The notes beneath the pieces are model-generated. The model ran no database searches. It saw nothing but the letters and a program-made list of their open reading frames with translations, and had not been told where the DNA came from. This document shows positions 1-42,385 of a stretch of 60,000 bases of DNA, in pieces. The DNA is taken from positions 36,618,540 through 36,678,539 of the forward strand of contig NC_087063.1 of NCBI RefSeq assembly GCF_963678635.1, given 5' to 3'. The stretch is from Symsagittifera roscoffensis. Taxonomy: Eukaryota > Xenacoelomorpha > Acoela > Convolutidae. Position numbers and translations under genes: made by a program. Position 1 is the stretch's first letter. Every line of letters begins with the position of its first letter.

Positions 1-6
1 GCATTC

Positions 7-1410
7 ATGAGTAATGACTTTGCTCATTGGTCCTCTGAATTGGGAATAACCCTGAGACCAAGAACTACTTACTCGCCTTGGACTAACGGAAAAGTTGAAG
101 TCCAGAATAAACATTTAACCCAGTACTTTCGACATTTCTTGAGTACCTCAGGCTCAAACTGGTCTGAATTAACAAATAAATTTGCTTTTGCACATAACAC
201 CGCCATTAATTCAAGTACAGGTTACACTCCATATGAGATTGTTTTTGGCATAAAACCTCAAGTTCCTCTTAGCCTTAAACTAGGCCTCTACCGTGACCAA
301 AACAAAAGATGTACCTCTGAATTTTGCGCTGGTCTCGAAAATCATGCTCATACCGAGCATAAGTCAAACAATGAGACCATAGATAGATTTCTAAAAAATC
401 AAATTTCCGCCGAAATACTAAAAAGGGAAAATGATTTTAAGTTGATTTATAGTAACACCTATACCCATTGCCGCCGCATCACAAATAAGGCCCACATGTT
501 CCGAAATCAATTTAAATTAGGACGGCCTATAAAAGAAGGCACAAAAGTGTTACTAGAAAACAGATCCAAACCACTATTGAAAAGTCAAAAACTTTTGAAT
601 TTGAGATCTGGACCTTACACCGTAATTGAAAAAATCACGGAAGTAACATACGGAATTCAAAATGATTTCACTAACGAAAAAAAGATTGTCCACCGCAATC
701 ATATTGTTGAATACTTTCCTAAAGAACAACAAATGCCCAAGCTACTACAAGAGTACTCTAGTGATTTATTTTCAAGTGATTTTTATGATCATATAACAAA
801 TCATCAAATCGACTCTTTCAATAAACCTAAACAGGTTGAAAATCTACAATACCAGTTTTGGCCAGTAGTCAACAATGGTTATCAGCAAATGACTGATCAT
901 ACCCCTACAAATGAGGATCAAAATAAAACCATTGTTCATGAGCACTCATTAGATTCAGGCAGAGAAACCATGCATCTAAGAACTTTGTTCGATGCGACTG
1001 CGATTGACCAGAGTCTTAGACCTATTCGAAGTTCAACTCCCTATCCTGCTGATAAAACCCCTAATCCTTCAACTAGTCAATCTAGTAGTTATGGCCACCG
1101 CCGCCTACCTAGCCGCAGTATAAGTCCTAATACTAGTCTCGCAAATGACTTTGGCCGCTGCCACCAAAATATAACAACACAATATAATACTCCCCGTCCT
1201 CCTGATTTCCCTCGTTTATCTGAATCATCAGAAGGCTTTACTGACGGAAAAAATATTCCTCATAGCTCTCAAGAAAGCTTCTATGAAAATACTCGATCCG
1301 CACCTGGATCACTTTCAGAATCTAAAAAACCTAAACGGACAAATCGTCCTACAAACTTTTATGGAACTACAATTCCATCTAGCCTAATTGGCAAATTTAA
1401 AAAGAAATAA
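7..1410 (+). CDS. 3' end of retroelement pol: integrase C-terminal part
   Basis: This is the end of a pol polyprotein whose beginning lies left of the window, so the in-frame Met is not a true start. It opens in the middle of a DDE integrase core: residues 20-33 carry YSPWTNGKVEVQNK, holding the last catalytic Glu, and residue ~78 begins a YEIVFGIKP block typical of Ty3/gypsy-like integrases. A C-terminal DNA-binding region follows (about residues 175-240: KEGTKVLL, GPYTVIEK, VHRNHIVEYF). The last 220 residues are Ser/Pro-rich and end in basic sequence with RPTNFYG, a common style for pol tails. Product role: inserts the cDNA into host DNA. The reading frame is intact to the TAA at 1408-1410, which overlaps an AATAAA. 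Superfamily assignment (Ty3/gypsy-like) is inferred from the integrase only. Confidence 0.85.
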   Translation: MSNDFAHWSSELGITLRPRTTYSPWTNGKVEVQNKHLTQYFRHFLSTSGSNWSELTNKFAFAHNTAINSSTGYTPYEIVFGIKPQVPLSLKLGLYRDQNKRCTSEFCAGLENHAHTEHKSNNETIDRFLKNQISAEILKRENDFKLIYSNTYTHCRRITNKAHMFRNQFKLGRPIKEGTKVLLENRSKPLLKSQKLLNLRSGPYTVIEKITEVTYGIQNDFTNEKKIVHRNHIVEYFPKEQQMPKLLQEYSSDLFSSDFYDHITNHQIDSFNKPKQVENLQYQFWPVVNNGYQQMTDHTPTNEDQNKTIVHEHSLDSGRETMHLRTLFDATAIDQSLRPIRSSTPYPADKTPNPSTSQSSSYGHRRLPSRSISPNTSLANDFGRCHQNITTQYNTPRPPDFPRLSESSEGFTDGKNIPHSSQESFYENTRSAPGSLSESKKPKRTNRPTNFYGTTIPSSLIGKFKKK

Positions 1411-1556
1411 AAACACTAAACCATTTATTTGGCCAGCATAATATTTTTTTTAAATTCTTTTTATTGGCCTTCTCTTTTTTTTCTTTTTCTACTTTATAAA
1501 TATTTCGTTTCTAATAAAAGCACAAAACACCAAAAATAACATGTTAATAAATAAAC

Positions 1557-2254
1557 TTAAAAATAACTTTTATAAATATGAGATTTAATATCTGAGTACG
1601 CTTTCATAAGTTTTAATGCCGCCATCTTTTCTAACGAGTTTTCCGCGGCCCTACTCAGGCTCCTCACTGCAAACTGCAGCGCTGAGTACGGCCGCCACCA
1701 AGCTTGATAAATCTCCTCCAGCATAATCTCAAGCTCTATTTTCCGTCTAAACTCTGCCTCCGCCACTGGTTTTTTGAAGAATTCTTCTTGAAACTAAAAC
1801 AAATTTATATAGTATTTCTATGTTGCCATGCCACTTGAATAAAAAAATTTTTTTTATGATTACTTTTAAAATTGAGTGTATTGTAAAACAAACTTACATC
1901 CTCCCCAAAGAATAAGGACAAAAAGTCCATTGTCTCTTGGGAAACCACATGGTTTCCACTCCATGGGCTCCGAATTTTCTTCGTGAAGCACCTACTTTGT
2001 ATTGAGCCCAGCTCAAACAGTTCGTCAGTATTCAGGACCGGATACTTGAATATGTAACTCCGGTCCATAAATATCATGAACTCCATGGGTGTCAGATTAG
2101 CACCCTTCTCGACTAAATCGTCGTATATTCCCACTCTTCTCTCAACTTCCTTGTCCTCCAGCAAGGCTTCGTGTTTAAAATCCAACTCATCCCGCAAGTT
2201 CAAAAACTTCTCGGGGAAGTCCACCAGATTGTCTTCAGGCTCGATATAACTCAT
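1557..2254 (-). CDS. Predicted two-exon antisense gene of the env retroelement
   Basis: Unrecognised protein on the strand opposite pol and env, lying between them. Exon 1 runs 2254-1898 (119 codons, starts MSYIEPEDN) and exon 2 runs 1793-1557 (78 codons). The donor GAT|gtaagt at 1897 matches the consensus and the acceptor ttgttttag|TTT follows a T-rich tract; the 104-bp intron is phase 0 and both exons stay open. The 197-residue product is acidic at the N-terminus (EPEDNLVDF, EDKEVERR), has a GIYDDLVEKGANLTP block followed by MDRSYIFKYP, and ends in an Ala/Leu-rich, probably helical region. A TTTATT at about 1459 gives AATAAA on this strand. No domain recognised. The splice model is inference; the long open frames and the canonical splice sites are seen directly. 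A very similar arrangement exists in the BEL elements of this window. Confidence 0.65.
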
Positions 2255-2772
2255 TTTTTAAGAAAGCAAAATTTTTTAAAATACTGATAACAGATGAAGT
2301 TTAAACGGAAAGCAAACAAATGATGTTGCTTTTAGTCCTCTTTTATGAAGAGATGTTTTTTTTCATTTTCCTCCTCCAATAAGGAAGGGGAATGCAGTTG
2401 TTAAAAATAACATCAGCATAAACGAATGATTATCATTCCACTGCTAGATCTCAACAAATCAAAACTAAGTGGAAAAACCACGACATTAAGCCAGAGTGGA
2501 AAAACCACAAAACGAATGGCGAATGAATTACGACTTAAAAAGAGTCACTTCCGAAAGACGCCGAATAACAACGGCCAATCAGAGCTTAGATTTGCAAAAA
2601 AGCAAAAACAGCCTTTAAAAACTAACTGATATACAGTTGTTTTCATTCTTGCTCAATTCCACATCTTTCATTCAAATCCTCCTCTCTCTCTCTCTCCAAA
2701 ATATAAAATCTGCTGAATTCCTCAACAAAAATTGAAATCTAACTCAGATTTCCCATCACAAAAATCCACAAA
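2255..2772. promoter_or_regulatory. pol-env intergenic block, probable divergent promoter
   Basis: No coding sequence on either strand. It separates the antisense gene (start 2254) from the env ORF (start 2773), so it would have to promote both. Seen in it: a C-rich/G-rich near-inverted repeat at about 2367-2397 (tcctcctcc...ggaaggggaa), two copies of the perfect hairpin GTGGAAAAACCAC at about 2470 and 2498, several ACGAAT motifs, a CT microsatellite at about 2684-2697, and TATAAAA at about 2702, 70 bases before the env ATG. The same order (G-rich hairpin, ACGA-type repeats, TATA, pyrimidine-rich leader) recurs in the LTR-like region at 6490-6850. Promoter function is inferred. Confidence 0.5.
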
Positions 2773-2856
2773 ATGACAAATCCAAATAGTGAAATAGAGG
2801 AAGGTGAACTAATGGACCAAGATCCTGTTCTAACCACTCTCGAGGAAATGCTTAAA
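2773..2856 (+). CDS. Acidic first exon shared by env and the spliced accessory ORF
   Basis: 28 codons rich in Glu and Asp (SEIEEGELMDQD, LEEMLK), ending in AAA followed by gtgagt, a strong 5' splice donor at 2857, in phase 0. Unspliced transcripts continue into the envelope frame; spliced ones can join the acceptor at 5104 in frame. A shared leader of this kind is known from retroviruses in which the Env signal peptide and a regulatory protein share an N-terminus (for example Rec of HERV-K and Rem of MMTV). The splice event is predicted from sequence only. Confidence 0.5.
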
Positions 2857-5082
2857 GTGAGTACTTTTAAAAATTCTTTTGCTATCATTCACCACCAAAA
2901 AATAATTTTGCAAAAAATTTATTTGGTTGGTCTTTTAACTCTAATAATACTTTCGAATCAAACCTCAGCATTTGATCCGAAAGAACAATTATATGCAAAT
3001 ACTGCAAATAATCTTCGTGTTGCTCATTATGATTGTCAACTAATGACTTCTAACAAAATGTTCTCTCTAAATAAAGTAGCACCTTGCAAAGTCCAACCAG
3101 AAAATATTAAAGTAGCCCATGCTTATGTTACTCTATATCAGAGACATTATCGCACAAAAGTAAATGCGACAATGTGTCGAATCAAACACCAATCAATGCG
3201 TTGGTTTTGCGATTCTTTTGATTCGAGTGGTATTGACGCTCGACAAAATATGATCACTACTGATCTCCACTTATCTGCCAATGAATGTAAATTGGCCACC
3301 GACAGAGGTTATCTTAACCTAGGCTATGCTAGTATTGGAAATATTCCTTTCAAATTTAATGTTAAAACAGTAACTAATGCCCATGCTGGCAAAGTTGACG
3401 GCAAACATCATAACGAATGTGATGGCCGTTCTTGGATTAAATTGGACACTTTTGAAACTTACATGCAAAATGTAACTCTGACTGTTAACCTCAAAGATGG
3501 AACAGTCAATAATTGGCAAAACATTCCTTTGCCCTGTCCAGTGTCTGAAAATGGATGTGAAACAACATCCTTAGACGCTTTTGCTTATACTTGGGAAGAA
3601 CCCAACAATTGCATTTTCACTGTTTTAAACAGATTTCCGGCTAAAATGATTCAAAACGAAGAATCATACTACATAATTAAAGGCGATTCTAGCCCATCTA
3701 TTCATTCTACCCATACAAGGGATTCTCAAAAATTTATGCTACAGGTGATGAATAAACCGCAATCTCTTTGTGGTCATCCCAGAATAGTGTATCCAACTTC
3801 ATATGATTCACTTTTTATTGCATACACTGACGGTTTCAATATGGATACTGGAATCCAAGTTAAACCAACCCCAGAAACGGGAACTATTCATAATGCCGGC
3901 CAACCAAATTCTACTTTTCTCACATTAAGTGATGATTCGCCGCCACTCCAATTTTCAAGTCATCAAATTGACTACGAAGCTCATATAGTAACCAAATTGG
4001 ACTATATTCTTTTTTATAGCTTCTACATGCTCAGAACGGCCGAGTTAGCCCTTCTGCAAAATCAATGTGAGCTAGAACGCTCCTCAATATTAAATACTTT
4101 AATGCTTTCGCTTGAAAGCCCACGTTTAGCTGGCTATATTCTAACCAAAAACCGCTCTATGTTCTTAGAGACCAATGGCAATGTTGCCTGGCTCTATCAT
4201 TGTCCAAAATTTTATTCACCTTTGCAATTAATGGATGAATGCTATAATCGCATTCCCATTATGTATAAGGAAAATATTCAATTTGTCGATCCAATTACGC
4301 GACAAACTTTTCAGTCGGCAGATCTACAAGACTGCTCCGACAAACATTCGAATCTCTTTCAACTAGATGTTGATGATGATAAGTCCTGGATTGAATTAAC
4401 CCCTCAAAATACAAGGGTTACAGGACCACATCTCTTTAAACCAAAAGAGATAATTCAAAAGATTAAGCATTCTCTAGCCTCTAGCCAAGGCGCTTCAATC
4501 TACACTTATGCTCAAATGCAAAAATTCTGGAATATGATTTCCGATAATTCAGAGATGAAAGGAATACTGCAAAAAGTATCCAGGTCCTTTCTAAATGCTA
4601 AAAAAATTTTCTTCAAAGACTCATACAGCCCGCTAGGCTCTTCCCAAACAATTTATTTGGACTATCTTATCTCTCCAAACTTTTGGAAAAACGAATACAC
4701 CCGTATATTCGGGAAAGTACAATACTATTTAGAAAAATGCGGAATAGTCTTCGCCTCTTTTCTATTTGTGAAATTCATACTAGATTGCCTAGTATTCATA
4801 ATAAAGGCTATGCATATTCACAAAATCACCGGCCGCTCACTACATTTTGGCAAAGTATTACTTGCCGCTTCATATAATATACTTTTCACTTCCATAGTGA
4901 CCTCAATTTTCACTCAAGATGAGCAAACTGAAAAAATAGAACAAGAATGTGATCAGAAAATACAAGCCCCTCTTTTAGAGGAAATTGATAAAATAAACCA
5001 GGATCGCATGTATCCTCACATCCAATTAACAAGTTTTGAGAGAAGAACTCAAAACTTGGATCACCCAACAAACCCAGTCTAA
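2773..5082 (+). CDS. Envelope-like glycoprotein of an LTR retroelement
   Basis: 769 codons, intact. The first ~45 residues are acidic and hydrophilic; a hydrophobic stretch follows (about residues 50-66, YLVGLLTLIILSNQTSA), best read as an internal signal sequence. The ectodomain is Cys-rich with several N-glycosylation sites (NAT, NVT, NQT, NST). Near the C-terminus a membrane anchor at about residues 655-677 (GIVFASFLFVKFILDCLVFII) is followed by a second hydrophobic segment (VLLAASYNILFTSIVTSIF) and an acidic tail. No furin-type cleavage motif stood out. By position (3' of pol) and architecture this is an envelope-type protein; I cannot assign it to a known fusion class. Its first 28 codons end exactly at a splice donor (see the accessory ORF). 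Confidence 0.75.
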   Translation: MTNPNSEIEEGELMDQDPVLTTLEEMLKVSTFKNSFAIIHHQKIILQKIYLVGLLTLIILSNQTSAFDPKEQLYANTANNLRVAHYDCQLMTSNKMFSLNKVAPCKVQPENIKVAHAYVTLYQRHYRTKVNATMCRIKHQSMRWFCDSFDSSGIDARQNMITTDLHLSANECKLATDRGYLNLGYASIGNIPFKFNVKTVTNAHAGKVDGKHHNECDGRSWIKLDTFETYMQNVTLTVNLKDGTVNNWQNIPLPCPVSENGCETTSLDAFAYTWEEPNNCIFTVLNRFPAKMIQNEESYYIIKGDSSPSIHSTHTRDSQKFMLQVMNKPQSLCGHPRIVYPTSYDSLFIAYTDGFNMDTGIQVKPTPETGTIHNAGQPNSTFLTLSDDSPPLQFSSHQIDYEAHIVTKLDYILFYSFYMLRTAELALLQNQCELERSSILNTLMLSLESPRLAGYILTKNRSMFLETNGNVAWLYHCPKFYSPLQLMDECYNRIPIMYKENIQFVDPITRQTFQSADLQDCSDKHSNLFQLDVDDDKSWIELTPQNTRVTGPHLFKPKEIIQKIKHSLASSQGASIYTYAQMQKFWNMISDNSEMKGILQKVSRSFLNAKKIFFKDSYSPLGSSQTIYLDYLISPNFWKNEYTRIFGKVQYYLEKCGIVFASFLFVKFILDCLVFIIKAMHIHKITGRSLHFGKVLLAASYNILFTSIVTSIFTQDEQTEKIEQECDQKIQAPLLEEIDKINQDRMYPHIQLTSFERRTQNLDHPTNPV

Positions 5083-5104
5083 AAAAAAAATTCTACTGTT
5101 CTAG

Positions 5105-5884
5105 GATATACCAACTGATTCAACTATGAACACAACACTTGATGACGACTTGAGAGATTTTGAAGATCTTCTCTCACTCCTGCCACCAACCGATCCACTG
5201 GACTCGCAGATTTCAGCACTCACTCAACAACCAACTGTTTCTTCTACTACAACACCCACTGCAAAACCGACCTCAACACGATCCTTCGTTGAGCCACTAC
5301 TTCAAACTAGTTCAGCTGTCCCAATAACTACAGCATCACAGCCACCACCCCTAAAAATTTCACCCCCTGATTTTCAAATACCCCTGGTTCCCTCGAATTC
5401 TAAAATTAAAAAACGGACCCAGATTGTAAAACCATATAAGATACTAACGGCAAATACGCCGGTATCAACTTCTCATTGTCCAATGACCATTAGGCGACAG
5501 CCCTTGCACCCCACTGAAATAAACACTAGATTACATATTCAGTTAGAAAGGGAACGATACATTAATTCTAAAAGCAATCCTGGCTTCGATATGGATCTCA
5601 ATTATGCTTTGAATCCATTAATCAATCGTTTTAAATTAGAAGCTTATCATCCTATAAAAAAAATGTATTCCATAACTAATTCCCTTCTTGAATATCAAAA
5701 AATCTATGTCCCAGCAAAGTATCTGACAGCAAAATTACAAACCCCCCAGTTAGATGACTATACTGAGCAAATTCAGCGCAGTCGTATCCATGAAACGCAC
5801 CAAATCCGGGAGCTGAAAAAGCAAATCCACAATTTGAAAACAAAAAATCAACAACTTATAGCCCGGTTGGAAGGAAAATTGTAA
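5105..5884 (+). CDS. Accessory ORF with acidic N-terminus and leucine zipper (spliced second exon)
   Basis: From the ATG at 5126 there are 252 codons. The frame is open back to an acceptor, ctactgttctag|GAT at 5104/5105, which is phase 0 and in frame with the donor at 2856/2857, giving a predicted 287-residue spliced protein. The N-terminal part is acidic with bulky hydrophobics (DDDLRDFEDLLSLLPP), resembling an activation domain. A Ser/Thr/Pro-rich linker follows, then a basic cluster (KIKKRTQIVKPYK, a candidate nuclear signal). The last ~30 residues form a leucine zipper: a/d positions L, I, L, N, L, L, with the buried Asn typical of bZIP dimers. No clear DNA-binding basic region precedes it. 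A trans-regulator of the element is the simplest inference; a structural coiled coil is the alternative. Confidence 0.6.
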   Translation, partial: DIPTDSTMNTTLDDDLRDFEDLLSLLPPTDPLDSQISALTQQPTVSSTTTPTAKPTSTRSFVEPLLQTSSAVPITTASQPPPLKISPPDFQIPLVPSNSKIKKRTQIVKPYKILTANTPVSTSHCPMTIRRQPLHPTEINTRLHIQLERERYINSKSNPGFDMDLNYALNPLINRFKLEAYHPIKKMYSITNSLLEYQKIYVPAKYLTAKLQTPQLDDYTEQIQRSRIHETHQIRELKKQIHNLKTKNQQLIARLEGKL

Positions 5885-6480
5885 GAAATTTATCCTTTTA
5901 TTTAAGCATTTATTCTTTCGCTTTATATAGCTATGTAGTATAGCTATTAATTTCCTTTTAACAATTTTGACTTTTATAAAAAACAAAAAACACAAAAAAT
6001 ACCCCCTTTGTATGAACCAGTCCTCCCCTTATTACGCGTTTGGACAGACTTCACATACTTCAGGAAGAAAAGGAGACTTCGGAAAAAGAATGTACAAGGA
6101 AAAAAACTAACCTTCAAACTTTTGAGAAACAGATAATTTTGATGTATTTAATTTTATAGTTAAATCCCTTGGTTGTGTAAACTCTATTTTGATTTATAAA
6201 TGTAACTGATGTGTTTATATTCATTCAAGCCTGACTCAAAGTATCAGTTGTTCAAAAACATCTGCTACCTGTAATACCAACAAACTATTGAACCAACTTT
6301 ATGAGATTGAAAGAAAAAGCTTCGATTGATCAACAATTACCCCACTATTCAAGTAAAAGTAATAAAAATGAAAGTTTCAGTTTTTTTCCCTCTCCAAATA
6401 GGAGGATGGATATGTTCTGATTTCAAATAGAAACAGAAACATGAATTATTTTATTGCGTTCACAAAATGTGACGCCGCCG
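5885..6480 (+). other. Non-coding 3' region of the env element with polypurine tract candidate
   Basis: No gene seen. A polypurine tract candidate lies at about 6060-6075 (aggaagaaaaggagac), with a second purine run at about 6077-6107. A C-rich/G-rich near-inverted repeat occurs at about 6388-6412 (ccctctcc...ggaggatgg), like the ones at 2367 and 6500. The LTR start cannot be fixed because the 5' LTR lies outside the window. Confidence 0.35.
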
Positions 6481-7080
6481 CCACCACCAAAAGAAATATG
6501 CTTTTATTCCCTTGCAAAAGGAAGGGAAATGCTATGGAATAATTCGTATAACGTTTTAAGCATTGAGAATTGAAACGACTATTCTCATTCAATACGAATA
6601 TTAACGATTCCTCTCGTAAAATACGAGCATACGAAACCTTCTTCTCGTAAAATACGAATGTACGAATAAAGAATACGAAGTTAAAGGAAACTTCTCATTT
6701 GATACGAAAAGTGGCGTGATTTCCCAATCTGAGTATAAATAGAAGCTCAAAACTACGGGAATTTATTCCAACAACTTCTCTTCTACCACCACCACCACTC
6801 TCCTCAACCACCCCAACCCTTCTCTAAAATAATATTCAATCTCAGAGAAAATATCTCCAATCTCACCGTAAAAAATAAATATTGAGTCAAAAGGCAACTT
6901 GCTATAAATTCATACTAACTTCTTTTTTAATAAAATATTTCTCAGCGAATTTTAGATTTACTTTCTAAGATAGAAAGTAGAAAGGACCCTTTATTCCTAG
7001 CAAGCGTTTTGTCCGACGTCTATAGTATTGCTAGCGTAATAGTAGCAAGATTTCAAGCGAATGTTTTGTATACCTTTAGG
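6481..7080 (+). promoter_or_regulatory. LTR-like U3/R region with TATA box and repeated ACGA enhancer motifs
   Basis: Contains a hairpin (ttcccttgcaaaaggaaggga, about 6508-6529), then four imperfect direct repeats built on CTC(G/A)T...AATACGA between about 6589 and 6705, then a clean TATAAATAG at 6734-6742, a CT/CCA-rich leader (6770-6830), and AATAAA signals at about 6877 and 6930. This is the layout expected of a 3' LTR (U3, TATA, R, polyA). It follows the env and accessory ORFs in the right place. Ends unresolved: no second LTR is in the window. Confidence 0.5.
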
Positions 7081-7220
7081 AGTTTATGAATCTCGATTTT
7101 TTGAGTTTGGTTAGCCCGAATCGTTCTATTGTTTTGGGTAATCAATATTTATGTTTGGAAAAGTTTTTTTAGCCTAAAATTTTTAACAGAACTCATTCGT
7201 TTGAGACATTATTTTTTGAT

Positions 7221-7281
7221 TTTCGGCTTTTTTATTTTGTATCGCAAGTGGCGCGAAGCTCAGGCTCGCCTCTGTGTACGA
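7221..7281 (+). repeat. Dispersed repeat, GCGAAGCTC family, copy 1
   Basis: Consists of tttcggctttttt, then atcgcaagtggcgcgaagctc and ctcgcctctgtgta. Related copies occur at about 11401-11470 and 12429-12500. The core gcgaagctc...gc(t)tcgc is a short inverted repeat. Family not recognised. Confidence 0.5.
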
Positions 7282-7337
7282 ATAGTTTTAGAAAGTATGA
7301 TAAAATGAGATTTTTCTGGCTATGATCATTTAGATAA

Positions 7338-7560
7338 TAACAAGACTGCTATTATCAGGGCAACGCACTGAATGTTTTGGCTGTCCTTTAACTGATCTCG
7401 AATAGTTTTTGGTAAATGAATATAAATTAAGTGTTAAAATTCGAGTCGTTTTTAGAGTTAATAAGACCAATTAGATTGGTGTCCGACTAAATAAGACGAC
7501 AACCGCTTTCGGTGGGACTTATGATCACGCTACACACAAATTCGCCAAATGTATTTCTGA
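7338..7560 (+). repeat. Partial copy of a dispersed SINE-like repeat
   Basis: Starts with acaagactgctattatcaggg, matching the head of the fuller copies at 42074 (+) and 45447 (-). Only the head is convincingly shared; the downstream part is diverged. Confidence 0.4.
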
Positions 7561-7834
7561 GAAATATAATTCGCTAATATTCGATTAGTTCATATTATTG
7601 TTTTTTTTCGTGTTAATGTCATGTCGTCTTAATGCCTCGTCGTCTTATTTACCTAGCACCTACTAATTAATTGTCTCAATTCAATTAGGAACGATTTTGT
7701 AGTGCGGGATATTTCGCCACGCATAAATAATTCGCGTTGCCTTTTCCGAATCAAAGTGTAACACAACACAACACAAAAACAACAAATCAAATTGTTAAAA
7801 AAGCAGGTTGCTTAGCTAGCCGCTTGGCAGGTTA

Positions 7835-8640
7835 ATTTAGTGGTGTTCGCATCTGGACTGATGGGTCTGTGAAGAACGGCACGGAGGAAGGAGGTAGTGG
7901 GGCAGTAGTAATAACCTTGCTGTAAAGTGCTGTTATTAGAGAACCAGCTAGAAGACTATGCTCCCGCTTCCAATCAGAAATGAATGCCATTAATGTTGCG
8001 CTGGAGTACTGCACTAAGTTAAATGTTGACCATGGAAAATCTAAATTTATTTGCACTGACTCACTTCCATCTGTTTATGCCCTCAAAAGTGGTTTTGCGA
8101 GACTTGGAGTTGGTTTTCCAGATTTGGAGACGGCGTTGAAGACAGTGACTGTTAGGTGGGTCCCAGCCCATTGTGGAATAGAAGGAAATGAACGTGCGGA
8201 CAAAGCGGCAGAAGAAGCTAGCGATTTGAATCAGTCCGAAATTCCAGTTACGTTAAAATTAGCCAAATCGACAGTGAAAAGAGCAAGGAAGACGAAAGAC
8301 ATCGATTTTTACAAAGAATATTATGAACTGAACAGGAAAAGACAGCACAAATTGTCAAGGAAAGATACTGAGATAGTGAGCCAATTCCAATCGGGGGCCT
8401 CGCCATTACTCTTTTTCGCTACGCTGCACAGAATGTGGAAGGTAGTCTCACCTGATTGCGGAGAGGAAGACACTGAAATGTAGATACTTGAGAAATGCCC
8501 AAGAGGCAATAAAGCTAGACTGCGAAATTAAACCCGAAAGCTGACGAATTCCTGAAGAACCCAAAGTTGTTGCTGGACCTCCTTAAAAAGATGGGTCGGA
8601 CATATCATCATAAAATTTTGTCGGAATGGGTGTGTTATGC
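7835..8640 (+). pseudogene. Non-LTR retrotransposon RNase H fragment (decayed)
   Basis: Three pieces of one RNase H domain in shifted frames. 7850-7920 encodes RIWTDGSVKNG with the first catalytic Asp and then hits TAA at about 7923. The main open piece (frame open from about 7959 to the TAG at 8483) has SEMNAINVALEYC, CTDSLPSVYALKSG, and WVPAHCGIEGNERAD with the catalytic His/Asp region. The downstream part keeps relics of the usual C-terminal tail (PDCGEEDTE; then LKNPKLLLDLLKKMG near 8560-8600). This is the C-terminal end of the second ORF of a Jockey/I-like non-LTR element. It is dead: frameshifts and stops. Confidence 0.8.
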
Positions 8641-9240
8641 TACCGAATTCCTGGTAAAGTTAGTTTTTTGTGCAAAAAGCACCATCTCCTGAAAAAACTA
8701 CAAAACTCTGCTTTCTTTTTCTAACATTTCTCCGATTTTGATTTTAAAGCAGATGCTTTCTTGTTCTTTAAGTTAACATGTCTCTAGGGTAAAGTGTTAG
8801 TAGGCTTCCTATTAGCATTTGCTTATCAACGCTTATTTTTCGTAAATTAAATTTTATAGATGATTATAATACAATACATGAAGAAGTTTTCACTTTGTTA
8901 AGCTTGTTTGTCTTATTGTTCTGATTTGGTAAATGATTGAAATGTATATTTTTCTTCGTCTTTTTCGTTGATTTACTCAGTGTCGACAAAAACGATTTAA
9001 AATGATTGCTTTTAGACCACTGCCTTATTACTTACAATTTCTCGAAGGAGTTACCAATCCGCTTACCAAAACACTTGCATAATAATTGGCGTCTCTAGAT
9101 ACATCTGCGCTTCTTCCGATGCGCATGTTTACTTTCTGAGTGCGATTTCAATCACATGCTGTCAGAAAGACATCGTTAAAAGAAGCTAACTGCTCATTTG
9201 TAAAACAACTCGTAATATAAGGACGATGTTTCTGTTTCAG
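8641..9240 (+). other. Non-coding, upstream intron of the CHEK2-like gene
   Basis: AT-rich sequence with no coding signal or clear repeat. It ends in tctgtttcag, the acceptor of the first visible kinase exon. No exon for the ATP-binding lobe or FHA domain was found between 6.9 and 9.2 kb, so those exons lie further left. Confidence 0.5.
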
Positions 9241-41868
<32,628 letters not shown>

Positions 41869-42073
41869 ACTTATGCAAGCTGAACATTCTTAATTGATTT
41901 TGTTTTGGTATTATATTCCAACTGTCAAAGAAAATTAACCATTTTTGTAAATCATCACATGGTTATATGGTTCGATCGCTCATTTTTAAAATGTTTAACT
42001 TAAAAATTGTTTAGCCTATTTTTTGCTGCAAAGATAGCCTGCTATTCATAAATGAACTATCACAAAAACAGTA

Positions 42074-42385
42074 AGAAGACTGCTCGTATCAGGGCAAAGC
42101 CCTGACTGTTCCAACTGCCCATTAATTGGCCTCGAATAATTTGAGCTCCATTCAAGTGGGAACGATTAGTCCGGATAAGTTGCCATTCATAAATAATATG
42201 TGTATTGAAACAAAGTATCAAACTATTATTCGAGTCATTCATACTCGCTTGGCAATCCAAAAGTTTCCGGATCGATACCCATGCGCAGTCAACTTTTCTA
42301 AAATCGGTCTAAATAAAAAACTACCCCGGGCATATATATTTCTCGCTTTCTTCGAAAGTCGGATCAATAAGTCCAATTTATAGCA
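42074..42385 (+). repeat. tRNA-related dispersed repeat, + copy
   Basis: Head agaagactgctcgtatcagg with the hairpin TCAGGGCAAAGCCCTGA, an internal tRNA-like segment (actcgcttggcaatcc, then B box ggatcgataccc), and a tail with a cccgggcatatata / cttcgaaagtcgg section. Inverted relative at 45027-45447. Confidence 0.5.
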
